DNA of 64,000 nucleotides, taken from positions 37,443 through 101,442 of the forward strand of contig QCHV01000003.1 in the NCBI GenBank assembly GCA_003217035.1, in the 5' to 3' direction. A program made the translations under genes and the position numbers. This DNA comes from Prochlorococcus sp. AG-402-G22 (GTDB lineage: Bacteria > Cyanobacteriota > Cyanobacteriia > PCC-6307 > Cyanobiaceae). The notes beneath the pieces are model-generated. The model saw only the letters and a list, made by a program, of their open reading frames with translations, was not told the origin of the DNA and searched no databases. Below are positions 28,609-38,438 of the stretch, piece by piece (the stretch's first letter is position 1; every line of letters begins with the position of its first letter).

Positions 28609-28637
28609 GGCAAGCGTTTATTGTTTTTATTATAGCT

Positions 28638-28675
28638 CAATCTATATAGAGTGTCTATAAATCCAGTATAGATTG
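28638..28675 (-). promoter_or_regulatory. candidate operator: 9-bp perfect inverted repeat
   Basis: CAATCTATA (28638-28646) and TATAGATTG (28667-28675) are perfect inverted repeats separated by 20 nt, lying 30-67 nt upstream of the RHH-like gene. The left arm runs into the self-complementary CTATATAG, and TATA-rich half sites would suit RHH dimers. The -10 region of the bicistron probably overlaps it. Confidence 0.4.
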
Positions 28676-28792
28676 CATATGGATTCCCTAGTTAAGCAGG
28701 ATTTTGGGAGAGGTTCTTTGGTCATTGGTCTTTGTGAGTTTTTATACTCGCGGTCGACATGAAACCCCTTTATATTTGTTTCTTTATTCTCT

Positions 28793-29794
28793 TTGCAAGT
28801 GAGTCTTTTTTTAGACACCTCTTCAGAAGAGAAGGTTAGGCATAAATTAGAAAATTACGCGACTTCCAGACCTTTAGTGGTAGTGACAATGGCTACAGGA
28901 CTTCAAGGAAATGGTGTTGTAAAACATTTATCAAATACAGGTTTATTTCGAATCAGAGCTATTACTAGGGATCCTTTTAGTAAGAAATCACTTGAATTAT
29001 TGCGTTACCAAAATGTTGAAATAGTTAAAGCGGACTTGTTGGATGTTGAAAGCTTGAATGATGTTTTTACAGATGCATATGCAGTTTTTGGTAATACTAC
29101 TCCAACAAAGAACTGGAAATTATTTGAAGGAAGTATGTCTCATGACTATGAGATGATGCAAGGTGAAAATCTTATTAAAGCTGTTGCTAAAGCAAGAAAT
29201 GATGGAGTATTGAAGCATTTTGTTTTTAGTTCTGTCTGCAAGAGCAAAATCAGTAAAAACAGCGAATCCACCCCAAGGCACTTTTTAAACAAATGGGAAA
29301 TAGAAGAATTAATTTCTCTTTCTTCTCTAGATGATGTAAGTACAGTACTTAGACCTGCTAGCTATTTCGAGAATTTTTTAAGTAAATTACCTGGCGTAAG
29401 TATTTCCAAGAGAGGCTTCCGAGGAGTTGTTTTGCCTAATGCACAATGGCAAACATTAGCTGTTGATGATGTTGGAGCTTGGACCAGAGCTGCATTAATG
29501 AACCCAAAAAGATTCTTAGGTTTTAAATTAAATATTGCAGGAGAGGAATTAACTGGCAATCAAATGGCTGAGACCTTGCAGTCATTAAGACCAAAAGATG
29601 TCAATAAGGTTAATTATAAGATGATTCCAAGATCAATAATGAGAATTCTAGAGCATGACATAGCGACTATGGCTTCTTGGATAGAGTCTTCTGGTTACGG
29701 AGCAGACCTCTCTTATTTAAGTAAACTTTCAAGTGAATTTAAAGTTAAAATAACTTCACTTTCTCAATGGCTAAAATTAAAAAAGCTGGTTTAA
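28793..29794 (+). CDS. NmrA-like NAD(P)-binding protein
   Basis: A 333-aa atypical SDR of the NmrA type. The nucleotide-binding loop is TMATGLQGNGVVKHL (about residues 31-45), followed by FRIRAITRDPFSKKSLELL and NVEIVKADLLDVESL. Later come HFVFSSVCKSK and LRPASYFENFLSKLPG, typical of NmrA-like redox-sensor or isoflavone-reductase-like proteins. The start is TTG at 28793 or GTG at 28799; no ATG precedes the Rossmann strand. The catalytic role is unknown. Confidence 0.8.
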   Translation: MQVSLFLDTSSEEKVRHKLENYATSRPLVVVTMATGLQGNGVVKHLSNTGLFRIRAITRDPFSKKSLELLRYQNVEIVKADLLDVESLNDVFTDAYAVFGNTTPTKNWKLFEGSMSHDYEMMQGENLIKAVAKARNDGVLKHFVFSSVCKSKISKNSESTPRHFLNKWEIEELISLSSLDDVSTVLRPASYFENFLSKLPGVSISKRGFRGVVLPNAQWQTLAVDDVGAWTRAALMNPKRFLGFKLNIAGEELTGNQMAETLQSLRPKDVNKVNYKMIPRSIMRILEHDIATMASWIESSGYGADLSYLSKLSSEFKVKITSLSQWLKLKKLV

Positions 29795-29978
29795 TTTATT
29801 AAAATTAAGTTTTTAAAATTTTTATTTGATTTGTTTAATTGTCATTAAGATTGATTAAATAACGATCAGAATTTATTTGTTTTGCCTTATAAGTATTCTT
29901 GTGACCTACTTATGATGCGAGTCTTTAAATATAGACTTTGCTCTAAGCCTTTTATTCATTCTTAATATCTTCTTGCTT

Positions 29979-30182
29979 ATGGCTAAATCTCTAAGAATTT
30001 CACTATATTTATTATCTTGGTTAATTGCGTGGCTTCTTTTTGCCTATGTAATCAATACAGGACTTATTCAAGTGAACCTATACTTGCCTGGAAGCAAGGA
30101 AGAACTTGCAGCTTTCTTTGCGAGTGGAATTATTTCTCTTTTGGGAGCAATTTCTTTGTATAGTGAGGTTTTTAAGGAATAA
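29979..30182 (+). CDS. small membrane protein
   Basis: A 67-aa protein from the ATG at 29979 (TTG at 29973 is also possible). Two hydrophobic segments (about residues 6-25 and 45-62) are separated by a short polar loop. No family recognised. Confidence 0.55.
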   Translation: MAKSLRISLYLLSWLIAWLLFAYVINTGLIQVNLYLPGSKEELAAFFASGIISLLGAISLYSEVFKE

Positions 30183-30295
30183 TCGAATATATGATTTAAG
30201 CTTCTTATGTATATTTTATTTATATGTAGAAGTGGCAGTATAAATAGTTTCTGTCTAATATTAGATAAAGGACTTTTTAATAAGCTTATCTTTTT

Positions 30296-31393
30296 ATGAA
30301 AACAAAGCTTTTAATGATAACCTCTAGTTCTAGTGGAGGAGGACCTAAACAGTTATATTTGCTTTCTAAAGGACTTTCTAAAACCTTTAAGGTTAGTGTC
30401 GCTTGTCCATCTAATAATTTATTTATAAGTGATATTAAAAATTCAATTAGTGGTGATCTGATTATTATAGATGAAAGAAGAATAACGCTAATCAATATAT
30501 TTAATTTAACTAGGTACTCTCTTTTAAACTCAATTAATTTAATTCATTCACATGGAAAAGCCGCTGGTTTTTTAGGTAGACTCCTCTCTTTACTTACGGG
30601 TATCAAATTAGTTCATACTTACCATGGTATTCATATTACCGGCAAGAAATTAGCGTCGAAATTGTTTTATGTCATTTATGAGATTATGACTTCTTGGATA
30701 AATACATACAATATTTACGTCTCAAATTCAGAAATGGCGATGGCTAAAGCATCAAACATTTTGCCGTCTAAGAATTGCAAGGTAATTCATAATGGGGTTG
30801 CATGTTTTGAATATGATTTATTGGACCATGCTGAAAAGAAATCTTTAAGGAATTCTCTTTCTTTGAAAAGTAAGAATATTCTTGTAATAACCTCCTGTAG
30901 GCTTGAAAAAATCAAAAACTTATTTGAATTTATCGATATTGCATCTAAATGTCCATCTTTAGATTTCTGCATCTTGGGAGAGGGTCCCTTAAGAGAGGAA
31001 CTCTTGAAATATGTTTCGTCTATGGAAGTCAAGAATGTGTCATTTCTTGGCCATGTTAAATCTTGCATAGATTATTTAAGAGTTGCTGACATTTATTTAT
31101 CTACTTCTTTTAGAGAAGGTCACCCACTTTCCATATTAGAAGCTATGTCAGTGGGTTTACCTGTTGTTTGTTCTAAAGTTGCAGGAAATATAGATACTGT
31201 AATCCAAGGTGAATCCGGATACTTTTATGATCTGGGAAACATTAAATTAGCATCAGACTATTTACTTACTTTATCGAAGCAGAAGCCTTTAAGGTCTAAA
31301 CTGGGATTTTCCGGATGCCTAACTCAAAGGAACAATTACTCTATTGATTCAATGCTTGACAGTCACTTTAGGCTTTATAAAAGTATAATTTGA
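30296..31393 (+). CDS. GT4-family glycosyltransferase
   Basis: A 365-aa GT-B glycosyltransferase. The N-terminal domain starts MKTKLLMITSSSSGGGPKQL. The C-terminal nucleotide-sugar domain has LVITSCRLEKIKNL, FCILGEGPLREEL, and the EX7E motif in FREGHPLSILEAMSVGLPVVCS. It probably transfers a sugar onto a lipid or surface glycan; donor and acceptor are unknown. The gene stands alone, with no surface-polysaccharide cluster around it. Confidence 0.87.
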   Translation: MKTKLLMITSSSSGGGPKQLYLLSKGLSKTFKVSVACPSNNLFISDIKNSISGDLIIIDERRITLINIFNLTRYSLLNSINLIHSHGKAAGFLGRLLSLLTGIKLVHTYHGIHITGKKLASKLFYVIYEIMTSWINTYNIYVSNSEMAMAKASNILPSKNCKVIHNGVACFEYDLLDHAEKKSLRNSLSLKSKNILVITSCRLEKIKNLFEFIDIASKCPSLDFCILGEGPLREELLKYVSSMEVKNVSFLGHVKSCIDYLRVADIYLSTSFREGHPLSILEAMSVGLPVVCSKVAGNIDTVIQGESGYFYDLGNIKLASDYLLTLSKQKPLRSKLGFSGCLTQRNNYSIDSMLDSHFRLYKSII

Positions 31394-31401
31394 TTAGTAC
31401 T

Positions 31402-31779
31402 TTAGTAATATCTTTCAGCTCTTCTTAACGCAATAATAGCGCCTCTATAGTCCCCTATCTTGTATTTTTTTTCGCTTCTATCTTCTAAACTATTTATTAT
31501 GGATGAAACCTTATCGTTCTCTATCTTTAGTTTGAAGTCTTGAATTAAATCGTATTGGTCTATATCTTGCTTGGATTCTTTTATTATTTTCCTAAAGTTT
31601 TTTTCTTTTGTAGATTCCTCAGATCGTTCTTGGATTAGAAATTTAGCTCTTCTCTTATCTTCTATAGCTCCTTTATAGTCTCCCGATTTATATTTTTTTT
31701 CACTATTCAAGATCAGCTCATTAACTAGATTCCAAAAATGATTCGTTGGTCTTTTTACAGATTTATATTCTGAAGTCAT
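31402..31779 (-). CDS. TPR-like repeat protein
   Basis: A 125-aa protein from the ATG at 31777-31779 (a TTG at 31792-31794 gives 130 aa). Two copies of a helix-turn-helix repeat are clear: SEKKYKSGDYKGAIEDKRRA (about residue 25) and SEKKYKIGDYRGAIIALRRA (about 100). This is like a TPR unit (A/G-DYxGAIxxxxxA), and a charged helix lies between the copies. It probably binds another protein. The function is unknown. Confidence 0.6.
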   Translation of the reverse strand: MTSEYKSVKRPTNHFWNLVNELILNSEKKYKSGDYKGAIEDKRRAKFLIQERSEESTKEKNFRKIIKESKQDIDQYDLIQDFKLKIENDKVSSIINSLEDRSEKKYKIGDYRGAIIALRRAERYY

Positions 31780-31936
31780 TATTTCTCTTCTCAATTTCTA
31801 TGAAGTCTTTAGTATTCTAAAACACTCATCTTCTAGGGATTCTTGATTCTCAATAAAACTTTTAAATCTTTCAAGAAAGTTACCTGAATTGTTGCTAAGA
31901 CTTTCTAGTTAATCCATTTAATTGGTGTTTGTTAAG

Positions 31937-32021
31937 CGGAGGGGGTGGGATTCGAACCCACGGAAGCTCTCACTTCGCTGGTTTTCAAGACCAGAGCCAT
32001 CAACCACTCGACCACCCCTCC
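31937..32021 (-). tRNA. trnS-UGA: tRNA-Ser (anticodon UGA)
   Basis: An 85-nt tRNA with acceptor stem GGAGGGG paired to CCCCTCC and a G discriminator base. The anticodon stem-loop CTGGT-CTTGAAA-ACCAG carries TGA. There is a long class II variable arm (GCGAAGTGAGAGC) and a GGTTCGAATCC T-arm. No CCA is encoded. Confidence 0.96.
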
Positions 32022-32160
32022 ATGTCTTGGGACTAATCAGCCCAACCCGTAAATCCTAACAATGGATCTTGTTAATTACTAAAAGGTTTCAGCCAGTTTG
32101 AATATTTAGTTCTTCCTCTTTATTTTGTGCCATAATCTGAGCTGAGTATTCTTACGATTC

Positions 32161-32355
32161 ATGGCAAGTACTAAGAGTGACCAATCTAGATTTTTGGGTG
32201 ATTTACCAATGGAGGGTGAGATCTCAGAAAAGGAGAAAGTTCGTTATATCTCTCACTTAATGTTCTTTATAGGATGTGGCTTGTTCTCTTTTGGGATATG
32301 GGCTTTAACTGGCTTTACAGCTTCAAATGGGGCGACTGGACCATTTCCTCTATAA
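32161..32355 (+). CDS. small membrane protein
   Basis: A 64-aa protein. A hydrophilic N-terminus (MASTKSDQSRFLGDLPMEGE) is followed by one hydrophobic helix (about residues 30-52) and a short GATGPFPL tail. A CATAAT sequence about 30 nt upstream may be its -10 box. It looks like one of the small thylakoid or plasma-membrane proteins of picocyanobacteria; I do not recognise it. Confidence 0.6.
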   Translation: MASTKSDQSRFLGDLPMEGEISEKEKVRYISHLMFFIGCGLFSFGIWALTGFTASNGATGPFPL

Positions 32356-32391
32356 TATTGGAATCGTTAAAAACTTATCAACAAGGAAAAT

Positions 32392-32655
32392 TTAAATATT
32401 TAGCTTATTAAGTTTATTATCTCGATCTTGAAGAAGTGCCTCAAACCACTTGGAAGCAGTGGCTCTAGATATTGATCTGTTTTTGAGTAAATCGCAAATA
32501 ACAGAGTAAAGAGGAATTCCCTTTGAATTTGAATTGAACCATTTTTCAAATTCAAGTATTTCTTCAGGTGTTTTACATGCTCTCAATTGATCGATGATCG
32601 CATCATGAGTTCTGTTGCTCATTCGTTCGACGGTCTTTTGAACAGTTGTCGTCAT
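32392..32655 (-). CDS. conserved hypothetical protein
   Basis: An 87-aa helical protein beginning MTTTVQKTVERMSNRTHDAI. It has EFEKWFNSNSKGIPLYSVIC and KNRSISRATASKWFEALLQD, which could be a small helix-turn-helix-like fold, but no family is recognised. It lies in the gap downstream of nrdJ, beyond the nrdJ terminator, and so has its own promoter. Confidence 0.6.
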   Translation of the reverse strand: MTTTVQKTVERMSNRTHDAIIDQLRACKTPEEILEFEKWFNSNSKGIPLYSVICDLLKNRSISRATASKWFEALLQDRDNKLNKLNI

Positions 32656-32740
32656 TGCTCGTGAAATAAAGGCTCTGCCTTTTCAACAGATAGCTATTTA
32701 TTATTAATCTGCCAAGAGTTTGTTTTATTTGGAGACGAAA

Positions 32741-32784
32741 TAAAGTGTTAGCTCCATTTAGAAATAAAAGGAGCTGACACTTTA
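32741..32784 (-). terminator. strong hairpin terminator downstream of nrdJ
   Basis: Arms AAAGTGTTAGCTCC and GGAGCTGACACTTT (one G-T pair) flank a 14-nt loop. On the minus strand the hairpin is followed by TTTATTT. It ends transcription about 50 nt after the nrdJ stop. Confidence 0.75.
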
Positions 32785-32826
32785 TATTTGCCTTTAGACA
32801 ATTTCTACAAAAGATCTAATGGACTT

Positions 32827-35166
32827 TTATTTGTCTGGGGTTGCAAGTGGAAGCAAGCATTTGTCTGAATCACAACCTGCAGGGCCGGCCTCAGTTAATT
32901 CACCAAGATCATATTTCCCAAGGGCATCGAAGAAGTTATTATTTACTCTTCGTTTAATTACCTCAGATTGAAGTTGCTTGTAAGTTTTAGAATCTATTGG
33001 CTCAAAGGGAAGTCGTGGGAAAGTTGCATTGGCGTCGAATCTTGCAAGAAGTGCTGCAGATATATAGCCTTTGTTTTTTTGTATGGCATCGTAGATAGCT
33101 TCTGAAAGAGGCTTTATTTCTTCTTCTCTAAACTCTATTGTTGCTGACGTATTGTGATCAGTGTAATTACTTTGGACTTGCATATAAAAATCAAACTGTG
33201 CCAATGCAGAGAAGTTGTTGATTTCAATTTCGTCGGCACCAGCAATGTTCGCCCAACTTACTTCTGTTGGTATTTCAACTAACCATTCTGTGCATCTGGG
33301 GTCAAACGGATCATCAAGTAAGCGACCATTGTCATCTTTGTCAGATTGTGAGGGAACTATTGTATAGCCATAGTCCATACATGCCATCGCAACAGGATCA
33401 CTCTTCCTAAAAGTAATTCTACGAATAAACCTTTGAGCCTTTGGAGGATGCCAGCCGGGTGCTGCTCCTGTGAGTAAACTTTTGGTTCCTGCAGGTTGAA
33501 CAGTTGTACATCTATTAGGCCTACGTAGGTTATGTCTATCGCAATAGTCCCAAACTGTTTTGTTGACAATATCTTTCCAATGTCTCAAGTAATTGGCTTC
33601 TTGACTTTTAAATTCTCTGCCTTCGTCAGTATCCGGCCTTCCATTCTCCCACCATTTCAACCATGCAGTTCCAAATGCATGAACAAAGAAATCAAAAAGG
33701 CCAGTAAAACTCACTCCAACAATTGGATCAAAATCACGACTCTTTCTATAGCGTTCAACTTCAAATGTATGGTTAAGGAGACAAGCTACAGACAAGCCAG
33801 CAGCTTTGAATGCATCAGCTTGACCAGCCTCGTCAGAAGGATCAATTTGATTAAGATGAACCTCGGCAAGATTACAGTGAAAATCCGCCCCAAGGATTTC
33901 TCCACAAGGGTTTAGGCCATACCTTCCTAGACGATGTTCTAATTCTTCTGAGGTGATATTTTGATGATTTGATTTAAGCCATTTACCAGCTTCTTCTTTG
34001 CCTTGTGAACAATAAACTTCTATAAACTCTTCTCGAAGTTCCTTTGTTGAAAGCAAGTCAGCATTCGAACGAGCAATTGCTTCAGGAGCAAATTGAATTG
34101 CACCTTCTCCAGAGTGGAACTGTTTGACAACTGCTTCAGTTACAACATCTAATGTCGGCCGTGAGTGGTAAACGCGAGTATGGTTTGCCATTCGCAAAGC
34201 GTCCCTTTGAGGATCTATACGCCAGTTTCCGTCTTCGTCTTGTTCCCATAGGTTTTCTTTAGCACCTGCGGCTAGTGAATCGCTTGATAGAAATTGACGC
34301 ATCCCTGCACTGCGACGAATATTGCCTGCAACAATTGTCACTGCAGCCTCATCAATTAGAAGGCAGCATTCAACAGATGTGAGTTTCCTCCCTAGGCTTT
34401 TAGAAAGTATTCCTCCAACTCGTTGGTATAAATCTTTTAACTTAACTGGATTTGCCATCCCCCCAAAGCCTTTGAGAGATTCACCTGCAGGTCTTACATC
34501 AGTCAAATCGACGTCAACTAAAACAGTTTCGCCCTTAAATCTTTTATCACTGCTTAATTCAAGAATAAGTTGATAACTATCAACCCAACCTCGTCTACTG
34601 TCTCCTACCTTTATAAGCACTTCGTTTCCTTTCACTTCAAGACTGGTTTTCTCTTGACGTTTAATTGGATCAGTGAGGCCTATGTCAGATACACTTCTTA
34701 CCTCAATAGGATTTGTGATGACTGGCAGTCTGTTTATTAAATGAGGTTCAATTATTGCTCCCGTGCCACAACCCATCATGGCTAAATCCATCATTAGCCC
34801 AAAAGCCTCCCAGTCTACGAGATTTGTAGAAGTACAGTTATAAGCCCCTGAAAAATTCTTTTCTTTTTCAATCCATTCGGTACCACCTATCCATAACCAT
34901 CTCCCTGATGGCAATGCTTTTTTTTCGGCTTGCATTCGAGCCATTAGCTCGAGTTCCTGTTCGTTTAGTGAGCCAAGTTCACGTAAACCTCCAAGATTTC
35001 TAGAGCTTACTTCTGTCCAGCTTTCTCGTCCTTGTGGATTTTTGCGGCTGTAAGTTCTATAAAAAACAGGATTCGCTGCTGGAGCAGTGAGTGGAAAGTC
35101 TTGAGGGTTATTCTTTGAGTCAGTGGAAGAGTTCTTCAATTCTGAATGATTTGTAGCAAGGGTCAA
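32827..35166 (-). CDS. nrdJ: adenosylcobalamin-dependent ribonucleoside-triphosphate reductase (class II)
   Basis: This 779-aa enzyme reduces ribonucleotides to deoxyribonucleotides using B12, needing no oxygen or Fe cofactor. It resembles the monomeric RTPR of Lactobacillus. Visible are AYNCTSTNLVDW with the N-terminal active-site Cys, MGCGTGAIIEPHL, RRSAGMR, NPCGEILGADFHCNLAEVHL with the radical-site Cys region, and TTVQPAGTKSLLTGAAPGWH. The C-terminal GCDSDKC holds the redox-active cysteine pair. It depends on cobalamin, which these cyanobacteria make. No cobalamin riboswitch fits in the short upstream gap. Confidence 0.95.
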   Translation of the reverse strand: MTLATNHSELKNSSTDSKNNPQDFPLTAPAANPVFYRTYSRKNPQGRESWTEVSSRNLGGLRELGSLNEQELELMARMQAEKKALPSGRWLWIGGTEWIEKEKNFSGAYNCTSTNLVDWEAFGLMMDLAMMGCGTGAIIEPHLINRLPVITNPIEVRSVSDIGLTDPIKRQEKTSLEVKGNEVLIKVGDSRRGWVDSYQLILELSSDKRFKGETVLVDVDLTDVRPAGESLKGFGGMANPVKLKDLYQRVGGILSKSLGRKLTSVECCLLIDEAAVTIVAGNIRRSAGMRQFLSSDSLAAGAKENLWEQDEDGNWRIDPQRDALRMANHTRVYHSRPTLDVVTEAVVKQFHSGEGAIQFAPEAIARSNADLLSTKELREEFIEVYCSQGKEEAGKWLKSNHQNITSEELEHRLGRYGLNPCGEILGADFHCNLAEVHLNQIDPSDEAGQADAFKAAGLSVACLLNHTFEVERYRKSRDFDPIVGVSFTGLFDFFVHAFGTAWLKWWENGRPDTDEGREFKSQEANYLRHWKDIVNKTVWDYCDRHNLRRPNRCTTVQPAGTKSLLTGAAPGWHPPKAQRFIRRITFRKSDPVAMACMDYGYTIVPSQSDKDDNGRLLDDPFDPRCTEWLVEIPTEVSWANIAGADEIEINNFSALAQFDFYMQVQSNYTDHNTSATIEFREEEIKPLSEAIYDAIQKNKGYISAALLARFDANATFPRLPFEPIDSKTYKQLQSEVIKRRVNNNFFDALGKYDLGELTEAGPAGCDSDKCLLPLATPDK

Positions 35167-35279
35167 GATCTGTTATTCGGTTAGTAAGAGCACGATAACG
35201 CCACTTGTAGCGCTCGCAATTTTTTTTAACACCATTTACAGTGTATAAATGAGAATGCTTACAGTGAGAGCATTTTAAA

Positions 35280-35975
35280 GTGAAACGTGTTACAGAACCT
35301 GAACTTATGGAATGCCCTTCACAGGTAAGGGCATATGCAGAAGAAGATTTTTCTTTGAGTGATAACAAGTTTGTTCTTGATCTTGAGCAATTTCTTTTCA
35401 GTTTGGGCATATCAATGGGTGAAAAAACTTTTATTGTTGATCTTGGTTGTGGCCCAGGGAATATTTCAGAACGCCTTGCTGTTAAATGGCCATCTGCAAA
35501 AGTTATTGGAATTGACGGTTCCAAAGAGATGCTACGTATTGCAAATGCAAGAAGAGAAGTATTAATTCGTCAAAATCGATTGCTTAACCTTTCATATATC
35601 AATGAAAAGCTTGATTCAATTAATATTAAAGGCTTGCTTCATAAGAAATCAGGTTGTTTAGTTGTAAGCAATAGCCTTTTACATCATATACATGATCCCT
35701 CGATTTTTTGGGAAGCCATTAAGAGACTCTCATCGGTTGGTTCGATTCAGTTTCATCGGGATTTGAGACGCCCAACTTCTTCTGATCATGTAATTGCTTT
35801 GCAACAAAAATACCTTCCGGATTCACCTAAGGTTTTAATAAACGATTATGTGGCTTCTCTTCGTGCTTCTTTTACAGTCTCTGAAATAAATCATCAAATT
35901 CGGAAAGCAGACTTAGTTGGCTTGAAAGTTTCAGAAATCGATGACCGCTATCTTGAAATAACAGGAACCATATAA
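35280..35975 (+). CDS. class I SAM-dependent methyltransferase
   Basis: A 231-aa Rossmann-fold methyltransferase with GTG start. SAM-binding motif I is [16 protein letters not shown] near residue 58, followed by [19 protein letters not shown] (acidic ribose-binding loop), and [17 protein letters not shown] near 125 as the motif IV region. The substrate is unknown. It is divergent from nrdJ and lies 38 nt upstream of prfC. Confidence 0.83.
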   Translation: MKRVTEPELMECPSQVRAYAEEDFSLSDNKFVLDLEQFLFSLGISMGEKTFIVDLGCGPGNISERLAVKWPSAKVIGIDGSKEMLRIANARREVLIRQNRLLNLSYINEKLDSINIKGLLHKKSGCLVVSNSLLHHIHDPSIFWEAIKRLSSVGSIQFHRDLRRPTSSDHVIALQQKYLPDSPKVLINDYVASLRASFTVSEINHQIRKADLVGLKVSEIDDRYLEITGTI

Positions 35976-36013
35976 GTTGAAAAGGTATATGAAGAACCAA
36001 TTGGAAAAATTTA

Positions 36014-37687
36014 ATGACTTCCTTATCCCCAGAAAATAATTCTTCTATACCTAAAGAGAAAGAGGTAGATACCCTTGAAATAGATTTGGAGAAAGCTGTT
36101 CGGAATAGGAAAAATTTCGCAATTATTTCCCATCCTGATGCTGGTAAAACGACACTGACAGAAAAATTGCTTCTTTATGGAGGAGCTATTCAACAAGCTG
36201 GAGCTGTAAAAGCTCGAGGAGAGCAACGTAAGGTCACATCGGATTGGATGGAATTAGAAAAACAAAGAGGAATATCTATTACTTCTACAGTTTTACAGTT
36301 TGAATACAATCAAATTACTATTAATTTATTAGATACTCCAGGTCACCAAGATTTTTCTGAAGATACTTATAGAACTCTAGCTGCTGCAGACAATGCAGTG
36401 ATGTTAGAAGATGCTGCTAAAGGTCTTGAACCACAAACCAGGAAGTTGTTTGAGGTTTGTCGTCTGAGAAAAATACCTATTTTTACTTTCATCAACAAAA
36501 TGGATAGACCTGGTCAGGAGCCTCTCTCTCTTTTGGATGAGATAGAAGCTGAATTAGGTCTTGCAACATGGGCGGTGAACTGGCCTATAGGAAGTGGAGA
36601 TCTTTTTAGGGGTCTTATTGATCGAAAAAGCAAGGATATAATGATTTATTCGAGATCAGAACGTGGCAAGCAATCCTTAGAAAAGCGTTTTAATATAAAT
36701 GACCCAGAATTAAATGATTTAGTAGAAGATGATCTTTTAGAAAAGGCTTTAGAAGAACTAGAACTTTTAGAAGAAGCAGGATCAGATAAGGATTTTGGGA
36801 AAATTCGTTCAGGTGAATTAACACCTGTATTTTTCGGCTCAGCAATGACTAACTTTGGAGTCAGACCTTTCCTGGATAGCTTTTTAGAGATGGCGCAAGG
36901 ACCAGTGGCGAGAAAAGCCATTGATGGCCCAGTGGACCCTTTAAGTGATGCTTTTAGTGGATTTGTTTTTAAACTCCAAGCAAATATGGACCCGCGCCAT
37001 AGAGACCGGGTTGCTTTTGTAAGGGTATGTAGTGGTCGTTTTAAAAAGGATATGTCTGTTAGGCATGCTCGAACAGGAAAAGTCATTCGATTATCTAGGC
37101 CTCAGAAAATCTTTGCTCAAGAAAGGGCTGTCGTAGAAGATGCATATCCTGGAGATGTTATTGGTTTGAATAACCCAGGCATGTTTTCTATAGGAGATAC
37201 TCTTTATACCGGCCAGCGTGTTGAATATGAAGGAATACCATGCTTTAGTCCTGAGATTTTTAGTTGGCTTCGTAATCCCAATCCATCAGCATTTAAAAAC
37301 TTTAGAAAGGGTGTAAATGAGTTGAGAGAGGAGGGAGCTGTTCAAATTCTTTATGACAGTGATCCTAGTAAGAGGGATCCAATCCTTGCCGCAGTTGGTC
37401 AATTGCAATTAGAAGTTGTCCAGCATCGTCTTGGGAGTGAATATGGCGTTGAAACTAGACTTGAACCATTAAGTTTTCAAGTAGCAAGATGGGTCGATGG
37501 TGGATGGCCAGCCCTTGAGGCTGTTGGAAGGATTTTTAATTCCAAAACAGTTCAAGATTCTTGGCATAGGCCTGTATTGCTTTTTAAGAATGAATGGAAT
37601 TTAAATCAACTGAAAGAAGATCATCCAGAGTTGGCTTTAAGGGCTGTCGCTCCAGTGGTAAGTGGTGTAGATCCCATTACTCTTTGA
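36014..37687 (+). CDS. prfC: peptide chain release factor 3
   Basis: This translational GTPase recycles RF1/RF2 after termination. It is 557 aa, with an N-terminal G domain: [16 protein letters not shown] (G1), [12 protein letters not shown] (switch I), [18 protein letters not shown] (G3) and FINKMDRPG (G4). The AGAVKARG segment between G1 and switch I is typical of RF3 rather than EF-G, and the shorter C-terminus fits too. The start ATG is 26 aa before the first conserved residues. Confidence 0.94.
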   Translation: MTSLSPENNSSIPKEKEVDTLEIDLEKAVRNRKNFAIISHPDAGKTTLTEKLLLYGGAIQQAGAVKARGEQRKVTSDWMELEKQRGISITSTVLQFEYNQITINLLDTPGHQDFSEDTYRTLAAADNAVMLEDAAKGLEPQTRKLFEVCRLRKIPIFTFINKMDRPGQEPLSLLDEIEAELGLATWAVNWPIGSGDLFRGLIDRKSKDIMIYSRSERGKQSLEKRFNINDPELNDLVEDDLLEKALEELELLEEAGSDKDFGKIRSGELTPVFFGSAMTNFGVRPFLDSFLEMAQGPVARKAIDGPVDPLSDAFSGFVFKLQANMDPRHRDRVAFVRVCSGRFKKDMSVRHARTGKVIRLSRPQKIFAQERAVVEDAYPGDVIGLNNPGMFSIGDTLYTGQRVEYEGIPCFSPEIFSWLRNPNPSAFKNFRKGVNELREEGAVQILYDSDPSKRDPILAAVGQLQLEVVQHRLGSEYGVETRLEPLSFQVARWVDGGWPALEAVGRIFNSKTVQDSWHRPVLLFKNEWNLNQLKEDHPELALRAVAPVVSGVDPITL

Positions 37688-37751
37688 ATTAATAGCTTTA
37701 CCTTTACCACCTTTCACAGTTACTTTCAGAGTAAATTGAAGAATAAAAATT

Positions 37752-38423
37752 GTGGCTGAACAAAATCCCGATTCTCATAAAGCTATTAAAGAAGCTTATT
37801 TAATGCTTGGGCTTAAGACAGGGGCGACTTTTGATGAAATCCAGCAGGCTAGAAAAAAAAAGCTTGACGAGATGGGAGAAGATCCAATTCTTAAAGCAAA
37901 GATCGAGTCTTGTTATGATTCTCTTTTAATGGAAAGTCTTAAAGCAAGGCAATTGGGCAAAGTTAGTAATGCAGCTATAAATGCTTCTAAAAAAGAAAAA
38001 TCTAAAAATGAAATAGGCGGAGGGCTTGGCAGTTCATTACTAACAAGGATAAATAAGCTTGATTTTTCGGATTCTACTGACAAGGGGATTATTCCAAGTA
38101 TTAGCAATAGCCAAGGATTCACTATACGTATAGCCCTTGGATTACTTGCATTATTAATACTTTTAATTTCCCCTGATCAAAGTATTCAAATTATTCTTTC
38201 TTTGTCAACAATAGGTTTGTTTTTAAGTCAAGTTAAAAGAGGGAGAGGCCTTTTTCAGTCTTTGGGATGGAGTGTTGTTTTTCTTTCTATAGGTTTAATA
38301 CTTGGAGGGTTAATTGTAAGTGGATTTGTTCAGATGACAGATCATCCAAACTCTTTCTCCTCAGATAAATTCGAGGCTCTAGTAGCACTTATCTCTATAT
38401 GGATAGCCTCTCTTTTGTTTTGA
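37752..38423 (+). CDS. CPP1-like membrane protein (DUF3353)
   Basis: A 223-aa protein with GTG start. Residues 10-75 form a J-domain-like region (AYLMLGLKTGATFDEIQQAR, EDPILKAKIESCYDSLLMES) without HPD. The C-terminal half has about four hydrophobic segments. This layout matches the CPP1/DUF3353 family; the plant member is a chaperone for light-dependent protochlorophyllide reductase. It lies downstream of prfC. Confidence 0.8.
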   Translation: MAEQNPDSHKAIKEAYLMLGLKTGATFDEIQQARKKKLDEMGEDPILKAKIESCYDSLLMESLKARQLGKVSNAAINASKKEKSKNEIGGGLGSSLLTRINKLDFSDSTDKGIIPSISNSQGFTIRIALGLLALLILLISPDQSIQIILSLSTIGLFLSQVKRGRGLFQSLGWSVVFLSIGLILGGLIVSGFVQMTDHPNSFSSDKFEALVALISIWIASLLF

Positions 38424-38438
38424 TAGTTGACTTGATAT

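Noticed and set aside
31798..31908. 36-codon minus-strand frame (...FLERFKSFIENQESLEDE...) between the TPR-like gene and tRNA-Ser
   Set aside because: It is bounded by an in-frame TAA, has no start codon and is short; chance is plausible, though a remnant cannot be excluded.
35167..35279. Possible cobalamin riboswitch upstream of nrdJ
   Set aside because: The gap is only 113 nt and divergent, and I see no B12-box or the expected junction.
36646..37086. 146-aa open frame antisense to prfC
   Set aside because: It lies wholly inside the conserved RF3 gene, and the Ser/Lys-rich translation is typical of an antisense shadow.
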